DNA from: Aphrophora alni
Lineage: Eukaryota > Arthropoda > Insecta > Hemiptera > Aphrophoridae
Direction: 5' to 3'
DNA: 64,000 bases
Assembly: GCA_963513935.1 (NCBI GenBank)
Contig: OY740773.1
Span: 98,069,291-98,133,290 of the forward strand
Shown here: in pieces, positions 24,001-32,719 of the stretch
Layout of the letters: every line of letters begins with the position of its first letter
How positions within the stretch are numbered: the first letter of the stretch is position 1
The notes under the pieces: generated by a model
Told to the model about the DNA's origin: nothing
Seen by the model: only the letters and a program-made list of their open reading frames with translations
Database searches by the model: none
Position numbers and translations under genes: made by a program

Positions 24001-27000
24001 GCTTACGAGATAGTAAAAATGTTTAAAATATATAGAAATTATACAGAAAACATATTTCTAACTCTTGTTCTGGACCCGGATGTTGTTAATTTAAATATAA
24101 TTGTTTTCTTCTCTTTTTTTCAGTTTAATACACTAACCAATGCATTAGCAAGATGTCCTCATTGTCGAAAAGTGTAAGTATAAAGTTTTTTTTTTTACAT
24201 TAAATGTTGTTACTGATAATTCATTTGTTCCAATTGAACAATAGGGGAGAAGGAGGTAGAAATTGACAATTTTATTTTGTTATATAAGTCTTTTAACTAA
24301 ATCTCATTCTCTCTAGGTTATTTGATTCATAAGTCAGCTCATTTTGAAAACTTCAAAATTCATTAAAACTTAAAATTAAAAATTAAACCACCCATTCTGT
24401 TCATAACTCTCCCATCATGGGATAGTTGTGTACAGTACCAAATTTACCTACGGTGGGTTTGGATAAGAAAAAATATTGACTGAAATGTAGAAAATTTTAT
24501 TTTTGTATTTCATAAGTCAATAAATCAAGTACAAATTTAAGTCTTAACATAATTCTAATGGCTAAAACATTATGACAAAAGTACAAAATCAACACTATTC
24601 TAATTATATGTTTTTGGAATATTTTTCATCTAAAGAAACAATTTCTCTTGTGTTTTAAAATTTAATAATATGTAGAGGCCTACACTTAATATGTAGCCCA
24701 TGTTGCACCTTAAAAAATCTATCTTAAATGTGAAAACTCCAACTGTTCTTTCAGCTCCTCCATCAATAGTTGGATGAGGTGATTTAACAACTAAATATGT
24801 AATATCAACAACGCTAGTATCTGGTATGTCGTTTAACAAATATATAAAAAGCTAACGCTACCTTCTTTTAAAAACAGATTAAATTCTTTTGATCATATTT
24901 TTCTACTTATTTGAGCAACTAAATATTTTTCAGATATTTTCCTTGCCAGTTTGACCAAAACAAACTCGTTAAGATTATTATAACTGCCATCAAATTCCTC
25001 GGAATCTGTTTCTGGAATTTATTGAGTCTTTGTACTATATTTCTTAAATTTTATATTTCTCACTTTTTTCACTTCTTCAACTAACTTTACTACTTTTGCT
25101 TCCATATTTGCCTTTTTCTCGTTAATTTCTTTTTCTGTCATATCCTTTCATGAGTTTTTCATATCCTTTTTTCCATTTTTGTTTTATTTTCTTGGTTCTG
25201 CTTTAGGCAAAGATCTTACTTGCTCAGAAGTTAGTTTTTCACAGCTTGTTGTTGGCACATCAAATCTGATTATAGAAGTTCGCAGTCTAGAAATTTCCTG
25301 CATTACAGTTAGCAAGAATTTATTATTCTTAATTGGATCTGCACTTTCTGATTGAGTTGTACAATAATTTTGTTCATTACCTTGCTGGATATGTCATATG
25401 CCTATCTGTTAATGATTATGCTACGAAATCTTCTTTAAATACTCCTTTGTCAAAGGGAATACTACCAGTTTTTTTTTCCTAGAGAAAGCATTCTCATAAG
25501 CTTTTGCTGATAAACTGGCAATGTGGTTTATAGATATCTACTTCCCTGGATTCTAAATAAGCCACATATTGAATGCAGTTTTGAAATAACTCTTGGAAGG
25601 ATCGATCGTTGCAAGTGATGATTGGATCTTTCTTGGTAAAGCACGAGTGCTTCCGTCTATGCTTCACTATTTAAAAAAAAAAATTCCTAGTTCATCCAGC
25701 CAAATTTAGAAACAAATCCAATACTACCTATTGGACAACCAATAACTGTCTTTAAAAAACACTCTGGGGTAAACATATACAGAAAGTTGACTGAGGCACT
25801 TATGATAACCACATAGTGACCAATTTTCTGCATTCAGTAGGTACTGTTTGACCCACTTGTTTTGCTCCAGTTTGGGCTTTAATTAATGGTGTTTACAAAC
25901 CGGTGGTAATACCTCGTCAAAATTTATCATCATGTCATTAGAAAATTTGTGTTTGTCTAAAACTGTTTTTAACTTTTTTTTGAATGCATATTTAGGAGTA
26001 GCCTCATTGAAATATAATTACTCAACATGTTGGTATATTTTGACTTTTATAAACATAGTTTAGGATGACAACTCATATAACCCTCATCCAATCAACTTCG
26101 CCACATTTGTGTTCTTACCAGTATAATCCTCCTACTTTTTATCTTCTTCTTTACAAAAAACTTGCATTAAACTGTATTTCGAAGAACCTGTAGACATAGG
26201 CACTGGAATTTCCACATCCTAAGCATCTTCCAATTTTTGAAGGTGCATATGAAACAGAGACTTTTTGATGTCATGAAAAAGACATAATATATGATTTCCA
26301 TTTCTTACGAATTGAATTGCTTATTGAACAGCTTCTTTATTTTATTATTTTTTTTTTTTTACATAAGTTCTTATAATCTTATATTTGAAAATAAACATAC
26401 ATGTGAAAAATAAGATTAGGCCTTGATTTTTCTACTTTGTTAAATTAGATTATTTTAAAATAAAAAAAAATACTTCCTATAGACAGTGGCTTTAGAATAC
26501 CAAATATGCTTAGATCTAGGCCTAGCCTTATTAAATCTTAACTTACATTTTTAAAATGATTATTTCACATCATAAGATAATAATTTACCATTTACATTTT
26601 CAGTAACTAATTAAAGATGTAAATATGAAAAATATTTTTATAAATTAAAGTAAGCCAGTAGTGGAGATGTCCAGATCTGCTCTTTTTCTGTCCACAAGGG
26701 ACTTTTTATAATATTTTCTTCTATTCCTTATTTTAGGTTATTCCAAATGCATATTTTTAGGTATATTGAATTGTTACTTTTAACATTCTTAAAAACAGAA
26801 CCTTGTAAAAATATATTTATATGTTAACAAAATTTACTTTTGGGCATCAAAAACCGTAAACAATTCTTAACTTATTGAAATGATCAGCAGACTTCCACAT
26901 TTCACTGACCAAGACAGTAGATCACCATAATCTAGTGGTATAGGTTTGAACTAGATCTTATCTTTAGAAAGCGGGAAATTCAAACTCTCCATTTATGCCC

Positions 27001-27605
27001 TGCTCTCCCTTACCTATTATTGATAGGTCTGGATCAAATATTTTGTTTTGGTATATATACACACACACGTTACAACACTCTCAGAGTATTTAAATAATTA
27101 TTATGTTTTAAATTTTTTGTAAGAATATTTTGTCAAAAACATGGCTATTTCAAAATACTTATTATTTTAAATTGAGATAACTAAATTAATCATTTCTTCT
27201 GGGCATTGATTCCTAATGAGATTATTTATGAAAACCACATATATTTTGTTTGTGTCATGCAATTAATTTTTTTTTAGTATTTTATTAATAAGGTAATTAA
27301 GGTGTTATTAATATCAGGTGCCTTTTACAGAAATCTCAATACACTCATGTAATCACTTCAGTGACTTACTATGAAACCGAGTTGGATCTATACCTTTTTT
27401 CCACATAGTCTTGGGTTAAACCTCTCTCTTCCATCTTTTCTATCAAGTCTCTCTTGACCAACTCTTGATCTTTTGTGACTCCTATGTCTAAAGTATTCAA
27501 AGGTTAAGGGTCTTAATTTCATGTTTTTTTTTTTTCCTTTTTTTTTAATAAGGTGATGATGACCAGGAGGTCTTTTGCCTTTAAACAACAAGGAAAAAGA
27601 TATAT

Positions 27606-27650
<45 letters not shown>

Positions 27651-29096
27651 AACAATTCGAAATGTCTACACGAATTTTATAAAATTGATTAAATAAAAGT
27701 GATGTGTGAGGAAATAGCGAACTTTATTATAGCCTAAGACTAACCAAATAAAATGCTTAACATCAATAGGCGATATGCCGTGGGATTAATACGATTCTAG
27801 AGAAAGGAATATATATATATATATATATCAGGAAAAAACAATACATTAATAAATATGACGGAATATATTACTCTTAAATGACATTACCAACAAAATACAA
27901 GATATATTAATAATATAAACATGGAGTAAATCTAAATAAGTCCTATACATAAACAGCTGATGTGTTTAAACTGAAATTATGTCATTGAAGGGACACGCCC
28001 AACTTCGAAACTAACGCTCTGATTGGCGAAATAACACGTGGGACCTGAATCGTCTATCGATCCCATCAAATTTTAATTTAAAATGAAATATATAATATGT
28101 AGATTAGTATTAAGATTTTAAAATATAGAAGTTATTTGTTTAATGTATATACAATTTAATATATTTGGAATTAAAGAAACTTACTATTCAAAATTAAATC
28201 CTAAATTCGTACAAAAATAAATAAATAAAAATTATCATTATCATCATAGAGACCATTGTGAAAGTGGGGGAGTGATTTAGATGGCGGATTATTCGATTTT
28301 TGCAAATTTGAATTATTAGAGATTATTGTTAAACCAACTATCGTTCTGAGCAGATGTATATTTTTTATCCAAGTTTGGACCTTTATGAAAATTATAGAAG
28401 AATTGTTCAAGTGAAATAGTGCGGTAATTATCTAGTACAAGATATTTGAATTACGCTTATGAAGAAAGAAACAAAAACAGTTGAATATAAAAGAAACTTT
28501 CTAATATGGTGAGATTCAACCAATTGCCTAGATTCAGAACAAATATTCCTTATAGTAGACTTTCACCAATATATATAATTAGTGGACAAATATAAAACTA
28601 TATCATCTCATTCATAATTTTTTTTGTCATAGTTATTCGTTCACATATGTGTAAATATTGAACTTAATTTAATCCTTTATTTTAATAATTTACGTCCATA
28701 ATTTAAAAAAAAAATTTTTTTTTTAAGATAAGATTGGAAAAACCCCGAACCGAGATAAGAGTGAATTTTTTTTTTTACTTAAAAGAAAAGCCTGTAATAG
28801 ACTTTAATTCATATCAATATAATTTGATTTTCATTCTGATATAAATGAACAATTTTATTAATTATAATTTATCATCTTAAAATATATTGTAATAATATTT
28901 TGACGTTATAATGAAAAGTTATTAAAAATCTTAAACGGTTAAATGAATTGTTGTTATATTTCATTTCTCAATTTTAATTTTAAATATTGGAGAATAATAA
29001 ATATAATAGAGTTGGTTATTTCAATTTTTGATGCTCCAAACGTAAAGCTAATTTGAATTTTCAATATTATAGTTTAAATATATATTTGTGTTATTG

Positions 29097-29146
<50 letters not shown>

Positions 29147-32100
29147 CAAATCTTACTTTAATTTGACTTATATACGCACATTATTCATGCCAATATTAAT
29201 AAAATAAAATAACTTTGTCACTTGTAGGTTTTAACTCTTCCTTTAATTGAAAAATTAAAGTTGAAAAATCATTTACAATAAAAAAAAACAATTATCGTTC
29301 AAATTTGATGCACTTAATAATTATACAATTAACATCTTAATCTACTACTTATTCTAAGTACTTAATTAAATACAAGTTACTTATTCTACAATGTCTTAAT
29401 CTAAAATAACGAATTAAGAGTGCATCAGAATTTTTTTACTTTTAATTATTTTGATAAAATGCTCCGGCTAACTGAAATTTATTATTTATTAATATAATTT
29501 ACTTTCTCTTTACGGGTTCGTTAGGTTCTTTGATGACTATAATTTACTTAATATAAAATAGAATTTGGTGGTAGTTTGTTTAATAATTGAAATTGTCCAT
29601 TAATTTGTACTTATGAACTCTGAAGTTCTATTACAGTTCAATATTCTCGGTTCCTTGAACGTGGTTCCCGCGTAGACTGCCAGCAGATGGTTTGATTTAC
29701 CTTAATCTTTTCGACGAATCTTCTTTTCTTCATAAACTTTTATTTTCTCACACTTTTGTGACGACGATTACTTTTAATTTATTCGATGATTATTCCTGTT
29801 CAAACACTTGTAGAACGACGCTATTACTCACGCACTTTTATGACGACGACTCTTTTTAACTTATAAACGGCGATTATCTTTTAACTACACTTCGAAGATT
29901 ATTATTAAATACTTGTACAAAACGACGCAGTTACTATTTAATTTTGACTGTTGATTTTGGTTAAATCTTTCACAGCATTTTTTCTTTTTGCCACTAAGAG
30001 AAACACTTTCTCCGGAACACCCTTCTTCAATAAGTTAACAACCAAAAAGACCCTTTGCGCTCCTCTTCTACCCTTATTTATACATATATTTTTTTCAAAC
30101 TGCTTTATTCCGATGATCCTCTGCCTTCATTGGCTTATTTTAAATCTTTTACGTTACTTTAGAATGATGCAATTCCTTTCATTGGTCCTTTTTAAATATT
30201 TCGGTTCAAGGCATTGATCTTTGAATGCTTTGACTTCTTGGGGAACGTGACTGACGTTAGGATCGGTTTTCTAGCTGTCAACCCTTTCACTTTTCACAAT
30301 TTATGGCCTGCCGAGCACTGACCTTTTGGGAGCCTTCTATTTCGTTACAATATATATATATATATTATCTCACAGTGACGATACTGTAACAGCATAAGTC
30401 AAGAAACTTTTGTAAAAAAATATGAGGGGGTGTTGAAATACAGGAATTTTTATGCTATGTACTTGTAAAGGGTTCAAGATACACATACATATTTGAACTG
30501 TCTGTAGTTATGCTAATTTATCTTTCCATTCTTCCTGTCAATTGTAATAAACATGTAAGAGCAGGAGGTACAGAGTAGTGTTGTACAGCACATAATCATT
30601 AGGTTTTTGACAAATGAAGGTGTCATTCCGTCTCGGAATTATTTGAAACTTTAAAGAGTGAAGTGTCTCTCTTAGTCCAGTGTGTGTGATTGGTGCAAGT
30701 CATTTAAAGAAGATCGTGGTAAGAGTTGAAAATGTACCACATGCTCGTCAGCCAAGAAACTGACTGAAGTTGATACACTAATTTGAACCAATTGGAGAAT
30801 GATCGTCAGAGAAACTAGAAATAAATTTTGGTATTCTAATTTTCCAATCCTGACCCAATTAAAGGGCCTTCTTTATAAGGAGATGATGACTAAGATGAAT
30901 TTTTGCTTTTAAACCACAAAAAATGTTTAATTTACTTTTACTATTTATAAATTTGTATACTGCAAAAGGATTTGTTCTCATAATCTGTCGTAGAATAAAT
31001 TAACTTAGGTATTACATTTATAAACTCTGAAAACTTTATTCCAAATAATATTTTGGACATTAATTGGTTTATTTCTAGATCTTCCGTTGGTCCAGACTTT
31101 GCACGTGGTCGTGGTATATTGTTTATCATCATTGGAATAGTGTTCGTATTAATAGGAGCTGGTGTCACAATTGGCACATACCAGTACGCAGTTAAGAATG
31201 GTGGAATTTTTGTAGTATATTTTGGTAAGTTAAAATAATTTTTCATAAAGCTTCTTCCTCTCTCTCTCTCCATCTAGGATTTATTATATTTAATATTTCC
31301 CCTAGCACATTCTTAGAAAGTACTATGGGTGCTGAAGCAGTATCTAGATAGAAAAAATAAGAAATATGTTCATAGATATGAACAAAATAAATTAACATAA
31401 CCATTACAATTAGTTTCTGTTAATTAGTTATGTATTAACGAATGCAATCGTTTGAAATTAATCTTGTCTACTGAGTTTATAATTAACATTGTTTTTAAAA
31501 TGTAGCAATAATATATTAGTAAGCACAAAGAAGTAATTATCTTAGTTCATCTTTACGCATCATTAAATTATATTACAAAGAGAGGGAGGGGGTTGATTTC
31601 ACTCTGAATCTTAGCTTTGTAGTTATGTTAAATGCCTCCCCGGTAGTCACTAAATGAATGATATTTTATTAATTTCATTTTGTTATGAAATTTATATCAA
31701 GATCTATTCGAAAAGTAATCGATCTTTACTCTAATTATCGTCAAAAGTAGTTTCCTTGGTATTGCACATATGTCTCCCTACAATCCCGTCATCATTAGAA
31801 GAATTTCAAAAATACCTCTTTGTGAATGCTGGGCTATCAACTCTTTATAAATATTCAAATCATGTTTCTTTCAGCGGAAATTCCACACTTTTTCAGAAAC
31901 CCTGCTAAATCTTTGCCGAGCTTGATGGAAAACCATTTATCAAGTCATTCAGTTATTTAACAAAAAATTTAAATCCAATAACCACTGAGTACCATTGACC
32001 CAATTTACAGGTTAACTACCAATGATTGATGTTCTCTGGAGGCAGGAAAAAATCTTGCACATCCCATGGTTTGTTTCTGTCAGGAAAATTCAGATCAGAT

Positions 32101-32719
32101 ACTTTATAAACAAATCTCAGTATGAAATGGTTGGAAGCCCATTGCAGTATGAATCCCAGTGCAGTATGAATTGGTTGGAAGCATTGTTTTCATATTCACT
32201 AGTAGCAAGACACTGCCAGTAAAACTCTTTTACTTAATTTGACCATATAAATAAATATTGAGCTTGACTTTCTTTCAGTGATGCGTAAGCTACAATAATC
32301 AAAATAAAATTCTGTTAGATTATTGTTCCTTCTGCATCATTCAAGATGGCGACTGTATCACTAATAAATGGTGAGTTAATAAACAATGCGTGATAAATTG
32401 TGTTTGTTTTATTTTAATTTTATTTGAACTAATAAATATTATACATTCAATTCAAAATTAATATGTTTTTATTTTTTTGGCTAGAATATTTCTAATGAAA
32501 TCTTTTATGTATTGTTCACATGAAATATCTATTGTTCATATTTCTGTAATTTATTCTCCTTTCTATTGTATATAAATACTTTTACTTTTACTTTAAATAT
32601 ATATATTTTTTTTTAATATTGAATATGTTACAGGTGCGTTCATCATTGCTCTCTTGGCATTTTTACGTAGTTTCTACTATTGCACTATGAAAGTCAGCCA
32701 AATTGAAGGCCCCATGTAA
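5762..32719 (+). CDS. PIP4P: PIP4P/TMEM55-type phosphatidylinositol-4,5-bisphosphate 4-phosphatase, five 3' exons (5' end missing)
   Basis: Joined exons 5762-5937, 13879-14088, 24124-24173, 31079-31224 and 32634-32719 give ~220 residues ending in a TAA at 32717. Order: a proline-rich stretch (DELPPPYQ), Cys pairs CRVC and CNTC, the segment [17 protein letters not shown], further pairs CPRPNC, CIHC and CPHC, then two hydrophobic segments. This matches the TMEM55 family, membrane proteins of late endosomes and lysosomes reported to remove the 4-phosphate from PtdIns(4,5)P2. The CX5R motif assigned to the family as catalytic is visible as C-KSSSQ-R in the second exon. All junctions are GT..AG and phases agree (0, 0, 2, 1 after exons one to four), so the gene appears intact. 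Introns of 7.9, 10.0, 6.9 and 1.4 kb are full of transposon remnants. The first exon, with the start codon and acidic N-terminus, is not in view. Enzyme activity is from family knowledge; one insect gene usually represents the two vertebrate paralogues. Confidence 0.9.
5938..7740. other. Intron sequence with a long TA microsatellite
   Basis: A pure (TA)n run occupies 6699-6746. The rest is AT-rich with no recognisable element or exon. A single-copy 80-codon minus-strand reading frame at 6419-6661 has no recognisable motif and is not called. Confidence 0.5.
7750..7990 (-). pseudogene. Non-LTR retrotransposon C-terminal Cys-His knuckle remnant
   Basis: On the minus strand 7870-7760 reads [18 protein letters not shown] followed by QTLASKRAM and a stop. 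The pattern CX2C...H..C near the C-terminus is typical of the ORF2 end of Jockey/R1-like insect non-LTR elements. Upstream pieces ([11 protein letters not shown]) fit the preceding linker with frameshifts. Reverse transcriptase and endonuclease parts are not present here. Confidence 0.6.
8015..8075 (-). repeat. Repeat end with hammerhead-like hairpin (family also at 48.5 kb)
   Basis: The segment CTTGCCGACCATGGTTTCGC at 8031-8050 recurs almost unchanged at 48496. On the minus strand it reads as a short stem, then GCGAAACCATGGTCGGCAAG. This has the box / stem II / GAAAC order seen in the Penelope-type repeats of this window. The box itself is degenerate here (ACTTAATGCT). Confidence 0.45.
8304..8330. 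repeat. (TA)n microsatellite
   Basis: Pure alternating AT run just upstream of a C-rich, low-complexity stretch. Confidence 0.9.
8534..8773 (-). other. Unrecognised 79-codon reading frame
   Basis: Minus-strand frame with the phrase [18 protein letters not shown]. It has no match I recognise, no splice context and lies in repeat-rich DNA; more likely a transposon scrap than a gene. Confidence 0.15.
8830..10141 (-). mobile_element. Penelope-like retroelement, 5'-truncated
   Basis: On the minus strand the segment opens at 10137 with [13 protein letters not shown], the YVDD catalytic box of Penelope reverse transcriptases, and continues in frame to 9807 ([10 protein letters not shown], then [13 protein letters not shown]). 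After frameshifts around 9600-9810 it resumes as SGIYRMTC...[11 protein letters not shown], a complete GIY-YIG signature, and stays open to a stop near 9190. The 3' part (9190-8830) holds an AC microsatellite at 9009-9039 and, at 8943-8907, a CCTGAGGAT / GCCT..AGGC / AAAC hammerhead-like core as expected in a pLTR. The element lacks the reverse transcriptase palm before YVDD because it stops abruptly at 10141, against the C-terminus of a Tigger transposase. Two frame breaks make it inactive. Confidence 0.85.
10143..11098 (-). pseudogene. Tigger/pogo-type DDE transposase remnant
   Basis: The minus-strand frame from 11098 contains FNADETGL (first catalytic Asp), then after a frameshift near 10820 [11 protein letters not shown] (second Asp) and [19 protein letters not shown] (third Asp in PKDQGVI). 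This is the DD~30D catalytic set of the pogo/Tigger group of Tc1/mariner transposases. The C-terminal acidic tail (DGDDDADV) runs to a stop at 10143-10145. The N-terminal DNA-binding region and terminal inverted repeats are not visible. Its stop codon is immediately followed by the truncated end of the Penelope element at 10141. Confidence 0.8.
11101..13370. other. AT-rich intron sequence, nothing recognised
   Basis: Long AT-rich stretch without exon or clear element. 12790-13180 is less AT-rich and has the look of an old repeat (short phrases such as GCGCCATCTATCAC and GGGTTCCCATTTAAG), but no termini or coding remnant could be identified. Confidence 0.5.
13372..13572 (+). repeat. Dispersed repeat S1, plus copy
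   Basis: Contains TAGTCTTGGATTAGATTCC, CTTTCCTATCAGGTCTC, TCTTGTTCTCTTCAGACCTTGATGC, TAGAGTATTTGAG, a T-rich run, then GGGATGATACCGAGGGATTTTTGCC. Full-length or nearly so. It lies ~310 bp upstream of a PIP4P coding exon. Confidence 0.7.
13879..14088 (+). CDS. PIP4P: PIP4P exon carrying the CX5R motif
   Basis: Acceptor TTTTTTGTTCCAG ends at 13878; donor GTAAGT starts at 14089. The 210 nt hold exactly 70 codons. The peptide starts [18 protein letters not shown], then CKSSSQR (the CX5R motif assigned to the phosphatase active site), [12 protein letters not shown] and CIHCHDTFL. It is the most conserved part of the protein, flanked by two same-orientation S1 repeats within ~310 and ~70 bp. Confidence 0.95.
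14155..14290 (+). repeat. Dispersed repeat S1, 3' part, plus copy
   Basis: Contains TTGTTCTTTTCAAACCCTGGCGCTATTAGAGTATTCGAGG, a short T-run, then GATGATGATCAAGAG and TTTTTTGACCTTCAAACAACAAG. The 5' half is missing. It begins only ~70 bp after the PIP4P exon donor. Confidence 0.7.
14735..15786. mobile_element. TTAA-flanked piggyBac-like element with internal duplication
   Basis: Flanked by TTAA at 14731-14734 and 15787-15790. The left end CCTGTTGAAGAGTAC and the right end (reverse complement CCCTTTGACGAGTGC) match at 11 of 15 positions. An inner inverted pair, CGTCCGTTCTTGAACGTCC on the left and CGGCCGTTCCTGAACGTCC on the right, matches much better. TTAA target sites and such termini suggest a piggyBac-type non-autonomous element. 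No transposase is recognisable. The middle holds two near-identical direct units (see next entry). Confidence 0.55.
15219..15562. repeat. Two near-identical ~148-bp direct units inside the TTAA element
   Basis: The stretch from AAACGAAACCAACACACGC to CCGACGGGTGACAATG occurs at about 15223-15371 and 15416-15562, about 194 bp apart, with a spacer containing GCCACGGTGTTTTTATGCC. Only a few differences are visible between copies. Both strands stay open for ~90 codons across it, but neither translation resembles a known protein, so coding is not claimed. Confidence 0.8.
15791..16230. other. AT-rich intron sequence, nothing recognised
   Basis: No exon or classified element seen. Confidence 0.5.
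16880..17626 (+). mobile_element. Short Penelope-like insertion with 216-bp inverted arms
   Basis: Flanked by an exact 14-bp direct repeat AAAACTTCTTAATT at 16866-16879 and 17627-17640, a target-site duplication. The outer part of the element is two inverted arms, 16875-17090 and 17374-17589, with very few differences seen (for example GAAACGGCCG against GAAATGGCTG). Between the arms the + strand encodes the end of a Penelope GIY-YIG domain: [21 protein letters not shown], then LLNEKLKF and [12 protein letters not shown] with a stop at ~17319. So it is a 5'-truncated Penelope-like copy with inverted pLTRs and a ~37-bp right tail. Each arm carries a hammerhead-like core. Confidence 0.88.
17675..17927 (-). 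repeat. LINE ORF1-like fragment, copy 1
   Basis: About 253 bp nearly identical to 20871-21122, from TCTTTAGTTGTTTCCATT to AAGTTATACTCTCC. On the minus strand it reads lysine/glutamate-rich phrases ([28 protein letters not shown]), the character of a coiled-coil ORF1 of a non-LTR element. It interrupts the mariner remnant. Confidence 0.65.
18151..18798. other. Stretch upstream of the mariner remnant, unclassified
   Basis: Two short open frames (minus 18112-18318; plus 18396-18584) have no recognisable motifs. Part of this must be the 5' non-coding end of the mariner copy, but I could not find its terminal inverted repeat. Confidence 0.3.
18799..19498. mobile_element. 700-bp TTAA-flanked MITE, piggyBac-like
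   Basis: Flanked by TTAA at 18795-18798 and 19499-19502 with perfect 15-bp terminal inverted repeats CACTTTGAAGCCTAA (18799-18813) and TTAGGCTTCAAAGTG (19484-19498). The left subterminal region is GC-rich and repeats AAGCCCGAGTATA twice. A 144-codon minus-strand frame (19215-18781) crosses it but resembles nothing and reads through the left terminus, so it is probably chance. Termini plus target site fit a non-autonomous piggyBac-type element. Confidence 0.75.
19503..20470. other. AT-rich intron sequence, nothing recognised
   Basis: No exon or classified element seen; includes a T-run at about 19861-19873. Confidence 0.5.
20480..21127 (-). pseudogene. LINE ORF1-like coiled-coil remnant, copy 2
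   Basis: Strongly pyrimidine-rich on the + strand. On the minus strand it gives long lysine/glutamate-rich pieces ([45 protein letters not shown]) typical of the coiled coil of a non-LTR element ORF1. The first 252 bp (21122-20871) are nearly identical to 17675-17927, implying recent shared origin. Stops and frameshifts show that it is dead. Confidence 0.6.
21128..21880. other. AT-rich intron sequence, nothing recognised
   Basis: No exon or element seen. Confidence 0.5.
21885..21995 (+). repeat. Penelope-type pLTR fragment with hammerhead-like hairpin
   Basis: ATTTGATAAC, then GGGAAT, an 8-base loop, ATTCCC, and GAAACGTCGT: the cleanest stem II plus GAAAC arrangement in the window (21891-21930). 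The following ACAAATGATGGCAAATGTCCGA matches the repeat ends at ~785-805 and ~2940, so it belongs to the same family as 590-830. Confidence 0.6.
22203..23918. mobile_element. 1716-bp TTAA-flanked element without recognisable transposase
   Basis: Flanked by TTAA at 22199-22202 and 23919-23922. Perfect 14-bp terminal inverted repeats: CCCTCCAACCGGCA at 22203-22216 and TGCCGGTTGGAGGG at 23905-23918. Just inside the right end lies the palindrome CGACCTACTGTAGGTCG (23885-23901). Interior is AT-rich without long frames. Termini and target match a non-autonomous piggyBac-type element. It ends ~205 bp before a 50-nt PIP4P exon. Confidence 0.75.
24124..24173 (+). CDS. PIP4P: PIP4P micro-sized exon (last Cys pair)
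   Basis: Acceptor TCTTTTTTTCAG ends at 24123; donor GTAAGT begins at 24174. The 50 nt encode [16 protein letters not shown] plus two bases of a split valine codon that is completed by the first base of the next exon. ARCPHCRKV is a family hallmark, which makes this short exon secure. Confidence 0.9.
24640..26310 (-). pseudogene. pogo-type transposase C-terminal remnant
   Basis: Minus-strand pieces, in order, follow the C-terminal half of insect pogo-like transposases: [28 protein letters not shown] and SLTDRH (25540-25400), then EISRLRTS and [19 protein letters not shown] (25320-25190). A lysine-rich linker follows, then [21 protein letters not shown] (24990-24920), and finally [21 protein letters not shown] and [12 protein letters not shown] (24835-24715). 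Many stops and frameshifts. The catalytic core would lie at 25600-26300 but is too decayed for confident reading. It sits in a PIP4P intron on the opposite strand. Confidence 0.65.
26311..27329. other. Intron sequence with a tRNA-like SINE trace
   Basis: At 26925-27045 the string ATAATCTAGTGGTATAGGTT followed by GAAATTCAAACTCTCC resembles the A and B boxes of a tRNA-derived SINE head. The remainder is AT-rich and unclassified. Confidence 0.35.
27330..27600 (+). repeat. Dispersed repeat S1, near full-length plus copy
   Basis: Shows the landmarks in order: GGATCTATACC, ATAGTCTTGGGTTAAACC, CTCTCTTGACCAACTCTTG, CTAAAGTATTCAAAGG, a T-rich run, AAGGTGATGATGACCAGGAGG and TTTTGCCTTTAAACAACAAGG. Its 3' end abuts the microsatellite that contains the 2.7-kb segment. 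Confidence 0.7.
27601..27647. repeat. (CA)n/(TA)n microsatellite
   Basis: TA, CA and TA runs. The TA run resumes at 30350-30365, after the inserted 2.7-kb segment. Confidence 0.9.
27648..30349. mobile_element. 2.7-kb TG...CA segment inserted in a TA microsatellite
   Basis: Begins TGTAACAATTCGAAATG and ends CATTTCG-like CTATTTCGTTACA; the ends are inverted (TTGTAAC...CGAAAT against TTGTAACGAAAT, with a 4-base difference). Both flanks are TA runs, so a 4-bp duplication such as ATAT is possible but cannot be proved. The TG..CA ends fit an LTR (a very long solo LTR), while the inverted ends fit a DNA transposon. No recognisable coding remnant. It includes a TA run at 29099-29145 and a diverged two-unit tandem repeat at 29751-29940. 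It lies wholly in a PIP4P intron. Confidence 0.45.
29751..29940. repeat. Diverged tandem repeat rich in ACGACG
   Basis: Unit 1 starts CACTTTTGTGACGACGATTA and unit 2 starts CACTTTTATGACGACGACTC at 29837. Both continue through a GATTAT phrase to ACTTGTA..AACGACGC..TTACT. Unit 2 is ~25 bp longer. Confidence 0.6.
30835..30920 (+). repeat. Dispersed repeat S1, 3' fragment
   Basis: AAGGAGATGATGACTAAGATG and TTTTTGCTTTTAAACCACAA match the S1 3' end. Confidence 0.5.
31079..31224 (+). CDS. PIP4P: PIP4P exon encoding the first membrane segment
   Basis: Acceptor GGTTTATTTCTAG ends at 31078; donor GTAAGT starts at 31225. The 146 nt complete a split valine codon, give 48 codons and leave one base for the next exon. 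After a short basic linker (FARGRG) comes the hydrophobic helix [18 protein letters not shown], then [10 protein letters not shown], and the beginning of a second hydrophobic stretch. The helix-loop-helix layout matches the C-terminal membrane hairpin of TMEM55 proteins. Confidence 0.93.
31690..32010 (-). pseudogene. Probable mariner-like transposase C-terminal remnant
   Basis: The minus strand gives degenerate pieces ending near 31760 that resemble the terminal KC...KG.YF.GDN motif of mariner/IS630-type transposases, followed by TCGATTACTTTTCGAATAGATC, a phrase usual just before the terminal repeat of such elements. Heavily frameshifted. Confidence 0.4.
32634..32719 (+). CDS. PIP4P: PIP4P terminal exon
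   Basis: Acceptor AATATGTTACAG ends at 32633. The exon completes a split glycine codon, then encodes the second membrane helix ([16 protein letters not shown]) and the cytosolic tail [10 protein letters not shown] before TAA at 32717-32719. The 3' UTR follows; AATAAA at 33373-33378 is one candidate polyadenylation signal, but several others occur nearby. Confidence 0.93.
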
